Positions 8,174 through 16,758 of a stretch of 64,000 nt of DNA are shown one piece after another (within the stretch, counting starts at the first letter, position 1; every line of letters begins with the position of its first letter). Made by a program: the position numbers and the translations under genes. Below the pieces are notes generated by a model. The model saw only the letters and a program-made list of their open reading frames with translations, searched no databases and was not told the DNA's origin. The stretch comes from Pseudoclavibacter terrae (GTDB taxonomy: Bacteria; Actinomycetota; Actinomycetes; Actinomycetales; Microbacteriaceae). Location of the stretch: assembly GCF_008831075.1 (NCBI RefSeq), contig NZ_WBJX01000005.1, positions 186,001-250,000 on the forward strand, read 5' to 3'.

Positions 8174-9681
8174 CCGCAGTCATTGAAGAAGCAAGGCCGC
8201 CGGTCCTGACCATGCGCGGCATCCGCAAGGGCTTCCCAGGCACGCTCGCCCTCAAGTCGGTCGACCTTGACGTGTACCCGGGCGAGGTGCACTGCCTGCT
8301 CGGCGAGAACGGGGCTGGCAAGTCGACGCTCATGAAGATCCTCGCCGGTTCCTACACGCCTGACGCGGGAGTGATCTCCATCGGTGGTGAAGAGGTGAAG
8401 TTCTCTGGCCCCCTCGACGGCATTCGCGCCGGCATCAGCGTCATCTATCAGGAACTTGACCTCTTCGCCGATCTCACGGTCGCGCAGAACCTCTTCCTCG
8501 GGCACACGCCAAGCGTCGGTGGAGTCGTGAAGCGTTCGACCAGGAGGCGCCTCGCCGCCGATTACCTCAAGCGCGTCGGGGCGAAGTTCTCCCCTGACGC
8601 CGTCGTGGGCACCCTTCCGCTCGCGGACCAGCAGCTCACCGCAATCGCGCGCGCCCTCACGACGGATGCACGCATCATCGTGATGGACGAGCCGACGGCA
8701 ACGCTGGGCGAGTCGGACGTCGAGAACGTCTTCAACGTCATCCGCCGCCTCACCGAAGAGGGGCGCGCCGTCATCTACATCTCCCACCGGATGGACGAGA
8801 TCCGCGACATCGGAACACGCATAACCGTGCTCCGCGACGGCTACAACGCGGCGAAGTACCCCGTCGTTGACACGGACGCGGACCGCTGGATCCAGGACAT
8901 GATCGGAGACAAGAAGGCCGAGCTGACCGAGCACAGGGATGCGCGGGAATTCAGCGACGTCGAGGCCCTCAACATCAAGAGCGTGTCGGTCGACGGGCTC
9001 ATCGATGTCCGGGACGTCGTCGTGCGCAAGGGCGAGATCGTCGGTCTCGCTGGCCTCGGCGGGGCGGGGCGCACCACGCTCCTCTCTGCGCTCTTCGGAG
9101 CACGCAAGGCGAAGCGTGACGTCCAGGTCTTCGGCAAGCAGGCGACCCTCAACTCCGTGCGAGCCGCGGTCAATCACCACTTCGGGCTCGTTCCCGAGAG
9201 CCGAAAGACGGAGGGGCTCTTCCTGGGGCTCTCCGTGGCCCGAAACGCTGGCATCGCCGCGCTCCGCGGCTCCTCCCAAGTGCTGCCGCGCGAAAGGTCT
9301 TGGACGAAATCGGCGCCCATTCTGGAGCGTCTCTCGGTCAAGTTCGGCAAGCCTGGGCAGGAGATCCGTCTCCTCTCTGGCGGCAACCAGCAGAAGGTCG
9401 TCCTCGCCAAGTGGCTCGCTCGCGACACGAGAGTGCTGCTGCTGGACGAGCCCACTCGAGGCCTGGACATCGGCGCCAAGGCCGACCTCTATCGCCAGGT
9501 CCGCATCCTCGCGGACCAGGGCGCCGCCGTGCTCGTCGCATCAAGCGAGCTCGGCGAACTCATGGCGAATGCCGACCGCATCGTCGTCATGCACGAAGGC
9601 CGCAACGTCGCGGACTTCGACCCGCTCGTCTCGAGCGAAGCACGCATCAGTCACGCAATCATCAGCGGGAAGGCATCATGA
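8170..9681 (+). CDS. Sugar ABC transporter ATPase, two fused domains (RbsA/MglA-like)
   Basis: A 503-residue ATPase with two ABC cassettes in one chain, as in RbsA, MglA and XylG. Domain 1 has an intact Walker A (GENGAGKST, 45-53), but its signature loop is degenerate ('[13 protein letters not shown]'). Domain 2 has a degenerate P-loop (GGAGRTT) yet an intact signature (LSGGNQQK, 402-409) and Walker B ('[12 protein letters not shown]'). This complementary asymmetry is normal for the family: one composite site hydrolyses ATP. It energises the permease that follows. The start ATG overlaps the stop of the regulator gene (ATGA), and its own stop overlaps the permease start in the same way, indicating translational coupling. 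Confidence 0.93.
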   Translation: MTAVIEEARPPVLTMRGIRKGFPGTLALKSVDLDVYPGEVHCLLGENGAGKSTLMKILAGSYTPDAGVISIGGEEVKFSGPLDGIRAGISVIYQELDLFADLTVAQNLFLGHTPSVGGVVKRSTRRRLAADYLKRVGAKFSPDAVVGTLPLADQQLTAIARALTTDARIIVMDEPTATLGESDVENVFNVIRRLTEEGRAVIYISHRMDEIRDIGTRITVLRDGYNAAKYPVVDTDADRWIQDMIGDKKAELTEHRDAREFSDVEALNIKSVSVDGLIDVRDVVVRKGEIVGLAGLGGAGRTTLLSALFGARKAKRDVQVFGKQATLNSVRAAVNHHFGLVPESRKTEGLFLGLSVARNAGIAALRGSSQVLPRERSWTKSAPILERLSVKFGKPGQEIRLLSGGNQQKVVLAKWLARDTRVLLLDEPTRGLDIGAKADLYRQVRILADQGAAVLVASSELGELMANADRIVVMHEGRNVADFDPLVSSEARISHAIISGKAS

Positions 9682-10691
9682 ACGCGACCACCACAACGCC
9701 AGCTCCAACCGAGGAGCGCGCGAGCGCGAAGACCTGGAAGCAGCGCAGCTCGAGCTGGCTCATCAAGGGCAACCTGCTCATCGTGTTCGTCATCATCTGC
9801 GCGCTGGCGGCCATTCTCAGCCCGGAGTTCCTCACCGTCCGGAACGTGTCGAACCTGCTGCAGCAGTCGAGCCTCACGGGCATCATCGCCATCGGCATGA
9901 CCCTCGTGATCCTCACGAGCGGCATCGACCTCGCGGTCGGCTCGATCGCCGCCTTCAGCGGCATGACCGTGGCGATCCTGCTCGACGGCCGCATGCCCGT
10001 GGTGCTCGCGATCGTCATCTCCCTGGCCGCCGGCATCGGCATCGGGCTCCTCATGGGTGCGGTGTCGTCCTGGGTGCGACTCCCCGCCTTCATCGTGACG
10101 CTCGCTGGACTCACGGCAGTGCGGGGCTGGGCCTACACGCTCACCGACGGGCGCCCGGCTGGCACCAACCTGCCTGCCGAGTTCACGATCATCGGCGGCG
10201 GCTACCTCGGGCTGCTCCCGCTCACCGGCCTCATCTTCATCGGCGTCACGCTCCTCACCGCCGTCATCCTCCGCTACACGACCTTCGGCGAGTACATCTA
10301 CGCCGTCGGGAGCAACGAAGAAGCAGCACGCCTCTCCGGCATCCCGGTCAACTGGGTCAAGGCAGCGGTCTTCGGCTTCTCCGGGTTCACGGCAGCGCTC
10401 GCCGGGGTGCTCCTCACGAGTCGCCTCACCATCGGCCAGCCCACGGCCTTCCAGGGAGCCGAGCTGGATGCGATCGCGGCCGTCGTCCTGGGCGGCACGA
10501 GCCTCTTCGGCGGTCGAGGCGGCGTGGGCGGCACGTTCATCGCCGTCCTGCTCCTCTCCGTCCTGAAGAACCTCTTCAACCTCATGGGAATCGGGTCCTT
10601 CGTGCAGATGATCGCGACCGGCATCATCCTCGTGCTCGCCCTCATCCTCAACAAGTTCCTCGACAGCCGCGCACAGGCATCCGCGGCGTGA
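9678..10691 (+). CDS. Sugar ABC transporter permease (RbsC-like)
   Basis: A 337-residue inner-membrane permease of the RbsC/BPD_transp_2 family with about eight to ten hydrophobic segments. Family features include '[18 protein letters not shown]' in the second hydrophobic block, '[15 protein letters not shown]' (the cytoplasmic coupling region contacting the ATPase) and '[18 protein letters not shown]' near the C-terminus. A homodimer would form the translocation pore for the ligand delivered by the binding protein of 3577-4563; only one permease gene is present, as in ribose and xylose systems and unlike the two-permease Lsr system. The hydrophilic N-terminus of about 35 residues is a little longer than usual. 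Translationally coupled to the ATPase by an ATGA overlap. Confidence 0.92.
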   Translation: MNATTTTPAPTEERASAKTWKQRSSSWLIKGNLLIVFVIICALAAILSPEFLTVRNVSNLLQQSSLTGIIAIGMTLVILTSGIDLAVGSIAAFSGMTVAILLDGRMPVVLAIVISLAAGIGIGLLMGAVSSWVRLPAFIVTLAGLTAVRGWAYTLTDGRPAGTNLPAEFTIIGGGYLGLLPLTGLIFIGVTLLTAVILRYTTFGEYIYAVGSNEEAARLSGIPVNWVKAAVFGFSGFTAALAGVLLTSRLTIGQPTAFQGAELDAIAAVVLGGTSLFGGRGGVGGTFIAVLLLSVLKNLFNLMGIGSFVQMIATGIILVLALILNKFLDSRAQASAA

Positions 10692-10723
10692 CAACCACCA
10701 ACCAGCAAAGGACCTTCCAACCC

Positions 10724-11407
10724 ATGACCAGTGCACGCCCCCTCGCCGCATACCTAGACCACACGCTCCTCAAGCCAGAGGCGACTCGCGCCGACGTCGA
10801 GGCCACCATCGCCGAGGCCGCCGAACTGGGGGCGTACAGCGTCTGCCTCTCGCCTTCGGTGCTGCCGGTGACGATCCCCGCCACATCCGACCTCAAGCTC
10901 ACCGTGGTGTGTGGCTTCCCAAGCGGACGCCACCAGAGCAACGTCAAGGCGTTGGAAGCCGCAACCGCGGTCGAGCAGGGCGCCCACGAGATCGACATGG
11001 TGATCGACATCGGAGCGGCTGTTGACGGCGCGTACGAATCGGTCGAGGACGACATCCGCGCGGTTCGTGCCGCTGTCCCGGCCCCCACCGTGCTGAAAGT
11101 CATCATCGAGTCGGCAGCCCTCTCTGATGACGCCATCGTCGCCGTCTGCCGTGCAGCGGAGGCCGCCGGCGCCGACTTCGTGAAGACATCCACCGGCTTC
11201 CACCCTGCGGGAGGCGCGAGCCTGCACGCGGTTGACCTCATGAAGCGCACGGTCGGCGACCGGCTGGAGGTCAAGGCGTCCGGGGGCGTCAGGACGCGAG
11301 CCGAAGCGGATGCATTCATCGCCGCCGGAGCGAGCCGTCTCGGTGTGTCCGGCAGTCGGGCGCTGCTGAAGGACGACGTGGAGTCGACGGCTGCTGCCGG
11401 GTACTGA
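10724..11407 (+). CDS. deoC: Deoxyribose-phosphate aldolase-family protein
   Basis: A 227-residue class I aldolase of the DeoC family. The Schiff-base lysine is K154 in 'FVKTSTGF'; the partner acid D92 ('HEIDMVID') and second lysine K184 ('VKASGGVR') are in the expected places. Classical DeoC splits 2-deoxyribose 5-phosphate into acetaldehyde and glyceraldehyde 3-phosphate. Here it closes a polyol/sugar operon, so it may act on the phosphorylated ketose made by the FGGY kinase or on a deoxy analogue. ATG at 10724 follows AAAGGA by 11 bases; an alternative GTG at 10688 would overlap the permease stop (GTGA) and add 12 residues, matching the coupling seen in the rest of the operon. A terminator follows. 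Confidence 0.88.
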   Translation: MTSARPLAAYLDHTLLKPEATRADVEATIAEAAELGAYSVCLSPSVLPVTIPATSDLKLTVVCGFPSGRHQSNVKALEAATAVEQGAHEIDMVIDIGAAVDGAYESVEDDIRAVRAAVPAPTVLKVIIESAALSDDAIVAVCRAAEAAGADFVKTSTGFHPAGGASLHAVDLMKRTVGDRLEVKASGGVRTRAEADAFIAAGASRLGVSGSRALLKDDVESTAAAGY

Positions 11408-11430
11408 GTCGAGCAAGACTTCCTGACCGA

Positions 11431-11463
11431 GCGGTGGCCCAGTTGACTCTGGCCCACCGCTTT
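11431..11463 (+). terminator. Hairpin terminator of the SorC/FGGY/DeoC operon
   Basis: GCGGTGG (11431-11437) pairs with CCACCGC (11454-11460); the stem continues inward after one C-C mismatch with CCAG/CTGG around a six-base loop, and TTT follows. It begins 24 bases after the deoC stop. Confidence 0.55.
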
Positions 11464-11478
11464 GTCGGTGGCACATTG

Positions 11479-11484
11479 CACACT
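11479..11484 (+). promoter_or_regulatory. -10 element for leaderless ADP-ribosylglycohydrolase mRNA
   Basis: CACACT lies exactly 6 bases before the ATG at 11491, the same spacing seen at many other starts in this window, implying transcription starts at the start codon. No clear -35. Confidence 0.35.
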
Positions 11485-11490
11485 AGGAAC

Positions 11491-12444
11491 ATGACCCTCA
11501 CCGCACCCCAGCTCGACCGCGCACGCGGCGCCGTCCTCGCATCAGCTGTCGGCGACGCCCTCGGCTCGCAGTACGAGTTCGGGCCGCCGCTCTCGGATGC
11601 GACGCCCGTGTCCTACGGTGTCGGCGTGTTCGGCCACGGGGTCGGCGAGTGGACCGACGACACCTCCATGGCCATGCCGATCCTCCAGGGCCTCGCGGCG
11701 GGGGAGTCGCTGAACGACGCCCATGTGCTCGCACGAATCGTCGTCGCCTGGCGCGAGTGGGCTCGGGATGCGAAAGACGTCGGCGCGCAGACGCGCACCG
11801 TGCTGTCCGCCCTCGACGGCGATGTCACCGAGGACAGAGCCCGCGGCGCCGCCCGCGACGTCCACGCGCGCGCCGGCCGAAGCGGCGGCAACGGCGCCCT
11901 CATGCGCACCGGCCCCGTCGCCCTCGGCTACCTCGCCGACGGCCAAGAGCGCGACCTCGCCGACGCCGCCACCCGCATCGCACAGCTCACCCACTGGGAA
12001 GACGACAACGCCGACGCCTGCGTGCTCTGGTGCCTCAGCATCCGCCACGCCATCCGCACCGGCGAACTCGACGTCCTCAGCCAGCTCGACGCCCTCCCCA
12101 GCGAACGCCGCGACAGGTGGCGCGGCTTCACCGAGGAAGCGCTCGCGTCCGGCGCCCACCCCCGCGACTTCTCCGAACTGAACGGCTGGGTCGTCCGCGC
12201 CTTCCAAGGCGCACTCGCCGCGATCACCGGTGCCACGTCAGCAGTGGATGCACTCGAACGCGCCGTCCGCGGAGGCAACGACACCGACACCGTCGCCGCC
12301 ATCGCCGGGTCACTCGCCGGTGCCGTCCACGGCGCGGACGCGCTGCCACGAGTCCTCGTCGACCCCGTGCACGGCTGGCCGCGGCTGCACGGCGCCGACC
12401 TCATCGCGCTCTCCGACTCAGCCGTCGCGAAGCGGGGCGCCTAA
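11491..12444 (+). CDS. ADP-ribosylglycohydrolase family protein
   Basis: A 317-residue all-helical ADP-ribosyl-acceptor hydrolase (DraG/ARH family). It should remove ADP-ribose from modified proteins or from ADP-ribosylated small molecules using two magnesium ions. Metal-binding signatures are visible at both ends: 'WTDDTSM' at 54-60 and 'GGNDTDTVAAIAGSLAGA' beginning at 261, together with 'GSQYEFGPP' near the N-terminus. The substrate-loop 'GGNGALMRTGPVAL' is also present. Length is normal for bacterial relatives. No ADP-ribosyltransferase gene is adjacent, so it is more likely a general eraser than the antitoxin of a pair. It begins 6 bases after a -10-like hexamer, suggesting a leaderless message. 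A macrodomain hydrolase at 38460-38975 offers a related activity elsewhere in the window. Confidence 0.9.
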   Translation: MTLTAPQLDRARGAVLASAVGDALGSQYEFGPPLSDATPVSYGVGVFGHGVGEWTDDTSMAMPILQGLAAGESLNDAHVLARIVVAWREWARDAKDVGAQTRTVLSALDGDVTEDRARGAARDVHARAGRSGGNGALMRTGPVALGYLADGQERDLADAATRIAQLTHWEDDNADACVLWCLSIRHAIRTGELDVLSQLDALPSERRDRWRGFTEEALASGAHPRDFSELNGWVVRAFQGALAAITGATSAVDALERAVRGGNDTDTVAAIAGSLAGAVHGADALPRVLVDPVHGWPRLHGADLIALSDSAVAKRGA

Positions 12445-12570
12445 CGTAACGGAGTCCCTGAACGCACGCGCACGGGGTGCCCCGGCCTGCTGACGCACAT
12501 GCGAGCCGACTCCTCACCCCGGTTGCGCGAGCCGATCGGTCTCGGGCCGACTGGCATTGCGGCCGACCCG

Positions 12571-12576
12571 TAGCCT
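12571..12576 (+). promoter_or_regulatory. -10 element for leaderless lipoprotein mRNA
   Basis: TAGCCT is followed by 6 bases and the ATG at 12583; there is no Shine-Dalgarno sequence in between. Confidence 0.4.
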
Positions 12577-12582
12577 GTTGGT

Positions 12583-13167
12583 ATGTTCTCCGCGCATCCA
12601 CGACGCCTGGCGGCACTCGCGACTGCGCTGCTCGCCTCCACCGTGCTCAGTGGATGCGGGCCCGCGTACCCGGAGATCCCTCGCGACGCCGAGACCGGCG
12701 GGCAGACGCTCGTCGAGCTCGAGGACACCCTTGACTCCATTGAGGGGCTCACCTTCTCCGACGTCGGCGGGTCGGATCCCAGCATCAAGGGCAACACCGG
12801 GTTCGGGATGAAAGTGACCCTGGAGGAGGGGTACCAGCTCGCCAACCCTGGCGCGCTCCTCGTCTTCCTCACCGAATCGGCGTGGTCGGTGCGCGACGGT
12901 TACATGCCGAATATCGCCGTCGAGATCCACTACATGGGCCCCGTGGACGACGACATCGACATGACCGCCGTCGGCATCGAAGCCGGGTGGGTGCCGAGCA
13001 CCTCCTCGACTCCTGGGGTTGCCGACAACGGCTTCACCAGCGTGTCCGTTCCCGTCGCCGACTCCGCCGCCGAGAAGGGGGTACCCGAGAACGCGCTGCG
13101 GCTCGGGCCGTGGCCCGGCGACGTGCCCGAGGTCCCGACCGGGATGGTCGTCGAACGCCGAGACTGA
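12583..13167 (+). CDS. Putative lipoprotein of unknown function
   Basis: A 194-residue exported protein that I do not recognise. It has a basic N-terminus (HPRR), a hydrophobic core and a lipobox LSGC with the acceptor Cys at about residue 26, so it should be lipid-anchored on the outer face of the membrane. The mature part is acidic, has no further cysteines or repeats, and looks like a single mixed alpha/beta domain. The start ATG has no ribosome-binding site but sits 6 bases after TAGCCT, consistent with leaderless translation. It ends 63 bases before the cysteine-synthase-like gene, which appears to have its own promoter, so the two need not share a function. Confidence 0.75.
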   Translation: MFSAHPRRLAALATALLASTVLSGCGPAYPEIPRDAETGGQTLVELEDTLDSIEGLTFSDVGGSDPSIKGNTGFGMKVTLEEGYQLANPGALLVFLTESAWSVRDGYMPNIAVEIHYMGPVDDDIDMTAVGIEAGWVPSTSSTPGVADNGFTSVSVPVADSAAEKGVPENALRLGPWPGDVPEVPTGMVVERRD

Positions 13168-13218
13168 CCGACGCGCCGACCCCGCAGGCCAGGGGGAAGC
13201 ATCCGGCCGCTCGCGTCG

Positions 13219-13224
13219 CATACT
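13219..13224 (+). promoter_or_regulatory. -10 element for leaderless cysteine-synthase-like mRNA
   Basis: CATACT is followed by 6 bases and the GTG start at 13231; no Shine-Dalgarno sequence. Confidence 0.4.
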
Positions 13225-13230
13225 GGATCG

Positions 13231-14319
13231 GTGGCACACGCAACCGAGACCCCAGACCGACGCCAGTGGATGCGCGAGGCGATCCGCGTGCTCGAGGCTG
13301 ACGCGAACCGCAGCGCCGACACGCACCTCCACGTGTTCCCGCTTCCGCCGGAGTGGGGCATCGACCTGTATCTGAAGGACGAGTCGGTGCACCCGACTGG
13401 GTCGCTGAAGCACCGCCTCGCGCGCTCCCTCATCCTCTACGCCATCGTGAACGGGCAGGTCGGTCCGCGCACCACGCTCGTCGAGGCGTCGAGCGGGTCG
13501 ACCGCCGTGTCGGAGTCGTACTTCGCGCGGATGCTCGGGTTGCCGTTCGTCACGGTCGTGCCCCGCACCACGAGCCCCGAGAAGATCGAGCTCATCGAGT
13601 TCTACGGCGGCCGCTGCCACCTGGTCGACGAGCCCCTCCACGTGTACTCGGAGGCGGAACGGCTCGCCGCCGAGCTCGACGGGCACTACCTCGACCAGTT
13701 CACCAACGCCGAGCGCGCCACCGACTGGCGCGGCAACAACAACATCGCGAAGAGCGTCTACTCGCAGATGACGCTGGAACGCTTCCCCATTCCCAGCTGG
13801 ATCGTGGTCAGCGCCGGCACCGGCGGCACCTCCGCGACCTTCGGCCGCTACGCCAGGTACTGCGGGCACGACACCCGTCTGGCCGTCGTCGACCCGGAAG
13901 GCTCGGCGTTCTATGAGGCCTGGAAGACCGGAGACCGCAGCCACGCGACCGGTCGGGGCTCGAAGATCGAGGGCATCGGACGCCCACGCGTCGAGCCGTC
14001 GTTCATCGAGACCGTCATCGACGACATGATCCAGGTGCCGGACGCCGCCTCCGTCGCCGCGATCCGCGTCCTCCGCGAACGCACTCAGCACTGGGCGGGC
14101 GGATCCACCGGAACGAACCTCGTGGGCGCCTTCCAGATCATCGCGCGGATGCTCGCCGCCGGTGAGCGGGGCAGCGTCGTCACCCTCATCTGCGACGGGG
14201 GAGCCCGCTACGCGAACACCTACTACGACGACGCCTGGGTCGCCGCGCAAGGATGGGAGCTCGAGCCCCACCTCGACCGGATGCATGCGTTCCTCGACAC
14301 GGGGCAGTGGAATGACTGA
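13231..14319 (+). CDS. PLP-dependent cysteine synthase-family enzyme (possible cysteine desulfhydrase)
   Basis: A 362-residue fold-type II pyridoxal-phosphate enzyme of the cysteine synthase/cystathionine beta-synthase family. The PLP-binding lysine is K60 in 'PTGSLKHR'; the substrate loop '[10 protein letters not shown]' and the glycine-rich phosphate loop '[11 protein letters not shown]' are present. The closest group I can place it in is the actinobacterial Cds1-type proteins, which release sulfide from cysteine; that assignment is from general resemblance and is not certain against an O-acetylserine-dependent synthase. There is no cysE or sulfate-assimilation gene next to it, which favours a degradative or detoxifying role. 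GTG start without ribosome-binding site, placed 6 bases after CATACT. Confidence 0.82.
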   Translation: MAHATETPDRRQWMREAIRVLEADANRSADTHLHVFPLPPEWGIDLYLKDESVHPTGSLKHRLARSLILYAIVNGQVGPRTTLVEASSGSTAVSESYFARMLGLPFVTVVPRTTSPEKIELIEFYGGRCHLVDEPLHVYSEAERLAAELDGHYLDQFTNAERATDWRGNNNIAKSVYSQMTLERFPIPSWIVVSAGTGGTSATFGRYARYCGHDTRLAVVDPEGSAFYEAWKTGDRSHATGRGSKIEGIGRPRVEPSFIETVIDDMIQVPDAASVAAIRVLRERTQHWAGGSTGTNLVGAFQIIARMLAAGERGSVVTLICDGGARYANTYYDDAWVAAQGWELEPHLDRMHAFLDTGQWND

Positions 14320-14438
14320 CTCAGCGCGCGCAGGGCTGCCCTTCACGAGTGTTCGAGAGGAGCCACGTAGATGCGAGGCCGGAGCGCTCCGAACGCATCC
14401 CTGATTCCTGCGGTGGATAGGTGCTTTGAGCCATCTGA

Positions 14439-15059
14439 TTAGTCGGATGCTTCAGTGAGGAGATCCTGAAGTACGCCACCCGCGAGGCGATCTTGCACTG
14501 GGCAGGTGTCCGTATTCGGGCAAATGAGCATGCCAAGAATCCGGAGGCCAAGGTACAGCTGCTCCGCTGGACTAGCAGCGCTCAGGGCTCCGGCCGTGGC
14601 TTTCGCAATTGCTGTTCCGGCGCCCCGTGCGGCCCAGTCGGGGAGCCCGCACTGAACTAGTGCGGATGCGAAGGCGCCGCCCACGGCTTCGGATGCCCAG
14701 GACGGGTCTAGGGCGTCCGCCGCCTCTGCGAAGAGTTCACAGAGCCAGTGTGAGCCTTTCCCCTTTTTCGCGGCGCTTCGAGCTAAGTCGTCCGCCGCAG
14801 CCGCGAGGATCGCAACGTCGGTAGTCGAGAGGATGAGCTCGAGAGCAGCAGAGACGGTCTTTGCGCTGATCTCGGCACCGACGGGGCCCGCGCTTTTTCT
14901 TAATGTTGCGGCTGTCAGATTTCTGGCGCGGTTACCCGCTGCGGATAGGTGCGAATCAGGTCGGGGCCACCCTCCGCGACCTGATCCGCCACAGGTAGGG
15001 CAACGGTCAAATGCTGTGGCTCGGTAGTGGCCTTTTACGGGTGCAGTGCATTTCGTCAT
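14439..15059 (-). CDS. Orphan protein with N-terminal CHCC zinc-ribbon-like module
   Basis: A 206-residue protein I cannot assign. The first 25 residues hold C4, H11, C20 and C23 in the pattern 'CTAPVKGH...CPTCGG', a plausible zinc site; I recall similar N-terminal modules on assorted accessory-region proteins of actinobacteria, but could not check this. The remainder is helical and alanine-rich, with two further cysteines near the C-terminus (CPNTDTC). The gene and its flanks are visibly richer in A+T and in codons such as TCT, TTT and AGT than neighbouring genes, suggesting horizontal acquisition. Its ATG lies 6 bases after TAGATT, so it has its own leaderless promoter. Single gene, no partner. 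Confidence 0.7.
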   Translation of the reverse strand: MTKCTAPVKGHYRATAFDRCPTCGGSGRGGWPRPDSHLSAAGNRARNLTAATLRKSAGPVGAEISAKTVSAALELILSTTDVAILAAAADDLARSAAKKGKGSHWLCELFAEAADALDPSWASEAVGGAFASALVQCGLPDWAARGAGTAIAKATAGALSAASPAEQLYLGLRILGMLICPNTDTCPVQDRLAGGVLQDLLTEASD

Positions 15060-15065
15060 TCGCCA

Positions 15066-15071
15066 AATCTA
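15066..15071 (-). promoter_or_regulatory. -10 element for leaderless zinc-ribbon orphan
   Basis: On the minus strand TAGATT is followed by 6 bases and the ATG at 15059. The remaining intergenic DNA up to 15283 (about 210 bases, A+T-richer than its surroundings) shows no gene or convincing structure. Confidence 0.45.
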
Positions 15072-15283
15072 TGGCTCCGTATGCGTGCGGGAAAGGTGCT
15101 TGGAGTTGTTCGATTCCGCCAACCCCTATTGACTCTAAGTGATCCGCTATTCTTCCCGAATCGATGGCGTCGAAATGCTGAGCATGCACGGTTCGTGTGT
15201 GTCGCTTGTCTTGCGAATTGCATAGCGGTGTTCGTGGCGGACAACTCGCCACGAGGTGCCGCGGGTGGCAAGAGCGCACTTTC

Positions 15284-15311
15284 TGGACAACCGTCCGAAA
15301 CTTGCTAGGCT
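15284..15311 (+). promoter_or_regulatory. Promoter of tetR-SDR operon, leaderless
   Basis: A TGGACA -35 (15284-15289) and TAGGCT -10 (15306-15311) are separated by 16 bases; the GTG start at 15318 follows 6 bases later. The -35 is part of the palindrome GGAC-AACC-GTCC (15285-15296), a candidate operator for the TetR protein itself. Confidence 0.5.
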
Positions 15312-15317
15312 CGTCGT

Positions 15318-15911
15318 GTGCCAACGACCGCCACGCCCCGCTCGCCTGACCCTCGCCCCGCCCGGACACAGGCCGCGATCGTCGCCGCCGTCGAGGAGCT
15401 GTCAGCTCGTGGCGACGAGGTCACGGTGCCCGCGATCGTCGCCGAAGCCGGCGTCAGCCGCTCGACCTTCTACGCGCAGTTCCGCGACCTCGACGCGCTC
15501 GCCGTCCGCATCCTCACTGAGGTCTTCACGCAGATCGAGGAACTCGACCTGAGCCTGCGCGCGTCCGCGACCCCCATCGAGACGGCCCGGGCGACGACGT
15601 CGCAGCTCGTCGCCGAATTCGCGAAGCGCCGCACGCTCTACGCCGGCGTGCTCGGCAGCCGGACGACCACGGAAGCGGCCCGAGCCGTCCGCGCGGCCTT
15701 CGCCGAGCAGGCCCTCGGCACCATGCAGCTCACTGTTCCCGCAGGCCTCGACCCGAAGGTCGCCGCTGAGTACGTCGCGGGCGGCAGCCTCGCCGTCATC
15801 ACGGCCTGGCTGCTCAGCGACACCCCAGAACCCACCGAACGCGTCCAGCAGCAGCTGCTCGCGCTCCTCCCCGCCTGGCTCATCAACGACGATAAGGACA
15901 CCCCCTCATGA
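15318..15911 (+). CDS. TetR/AcrR family transcriptional regulator
   Basis: A 197-residue one-component repressor. The N-terminal helix-turn-helix is clear at about residues 32-55 ('TVPAIVAEAGVSRSTFYAQFRDL'); the C-terminal ligand/dimer domain is helical and variable, as is normal in this family. It presumably represses its own operon: the start codon sits just downstream of a leaderless promoter whose -35 overlaps a GGAC-N4-GTCC palindrome, and the stop codon overlaps the start of a short-chain dehydrogenase by 4 bases. The inducer is unknown, probably a substrate of that dehydrogenase. Start chosen at GTG 15318, 6 bases after the -10; another GTG two bases earlier is in a different frame. 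Confidence 0.88.
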   Translation: MPTTATPRSPDPRPARTQAAIVAAVEELSARGDEVTVPAIVAEAGVSRSTFYAQFRDLDALAVRILTEVFTQIEELDLSLRASATPIETARATTSQLVAEFAKRRTLYAGVLGSRTTTEAARAVRAAFAEQALGTMQLTVPAGLDPKVAAEYVAGGSLAVITAWLLSDTPEPTERVQQQLLALLPAWLINDDKDTPS

Positions 15912-16693
15912 CCCGCACCTACGTAGTCACCGGCTCGGCCTCCGGCATCGGCAAGGCCACCGCAGACAAGCTCCGCGCCGACGGGCACACCGTCATCGGC
16001 GTGGACCTCAAGAACGCCGACATCAACGCCGACCTCACGACCGCCGAGGGCCGGGCCGAGCTCGTCACCCGCGCCGAGGAGCTCAGCGGTGGCGTGGTCG
16101 ATGGCGTGCTCGCGATCGCGGGCCTCGTCATCCCGGCCCCCGTCACCGTCGCCGTGAACCACTTCGGCGCCGTCGCCACGCTCGAGGGCCTCCGGCCGCT
16201 GCTCGCGAAGTCGGATGCGCCCCGCGCCGCCGTCGTCGCATCCCTCGCCGCCCTCGAGGAGGTCGACCAGCAGCTCCTCGACCTCATCGAGTCGGGCGAC
16301 GAAGCTGGCGCGCTCGCCTACGCCGACTCGCTTGGTGCGACCGCCAACGCGACGGGCTCGTCCGTGCTCTACACGACCTCGAAGCTGTCGATCGCCCGCT
16401 GGGTTCGCAGGAACGCCCCGAGCACCGAGTGGGCGAAGGCCGGCATCGCGCTCAACGCCGTCGCGCCCGGCGTCATCCTCACCCCGATGACCGCGGCCGC
16501 GCTCGAGACTGAGGAGGGCCGTGCGGCACTGGATGCGGGTGCCCCGGCACCATACGGGGGCCCCGCCGCCGACCCCGTCCAGGTCTCGAACCTGCTCGCC
16601 TGGCTCACGAGCGAGGACAACGGCTACGTCACCGGGCAGATCATCTTCATCGACGGGGGAGCGGAGAGCATCCGCCGGCCCGAGCTCGTGTAG
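15908..16693 (+). CDS. SDR-family NAD(P)-dependent oxidoreductase
   Basis: A 261-residue classical short-chain dehydrogenase/reductase. The nucleotide-binding motif TGSASGIG is at 8-15 and the catalytic YxxxK at Y155-K159 ('LYTTSKLSI'). The usual NNAG element is replaced by 'VLAIAGL', and the region around residues 110-130 is longer and more acidic than in typical members. This pattern resembles the 3-alpha-hydroxysteroid dehydrogenase-like SDRs, which I recall as having a shortened central sheet followed by an insertion; the resemblance is loose. Its start overlaps the tetR stop (ATGA), so it is the regulated target of that repressor. Followed by a convergent terminator. Substrate unknown. 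Confidence 0.87.
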   Translation: MTRTYVVTGSASGIGKATADKLRADGHTVIGVDLKNADINADLTTAEGRAELVTRAEELSGGVVDGVLAIAGLVIPAPVTVAVNHFGAVATLEGLRPLLAKSDAPRAAVVASLAALEEVDQQLLDLIESGDEAGALAYADSLGATANATGSSVLYTTSKLSIARWVRRNAPSTEWAKAGIALNAVAPGVILTPMTAAALETEEGRAALDAGAPAPYGGPAADPVQVSNLLAWLTSEDNGYVTGQIIFIDGGAESIRRPELV

Positions 16694-16716
16694 CGAGCCC
16701 CGGCTGCCCCAATGGC

Positions 16717-16754
16717 GCCGGCCGGCGGCGGGAATCCCGCCGTCGGTCGGCTTC
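16717..16754. terminator. Bidirectional hairpin between SDR and phnA genes
   Basis: A 15-base stem (16717-16731 with 16737-16751, two G-T pairs) closes a 5-base loop between two convergent genes, only 23 bases after one stop and 5 bases from the other. Confidence 0.6.
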
Positions 16755-16758
16755 GTCG

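Noticed and set aside
3577-11407. Calling the operon an AI-2 (lsr) system outright.
   Set aside because: There is one permease rather than two, a DeoC-type rather than LsrF-type aldolase, no LsrG, and an extra polyol dehydrogenase; only the kinds of parts are similar.
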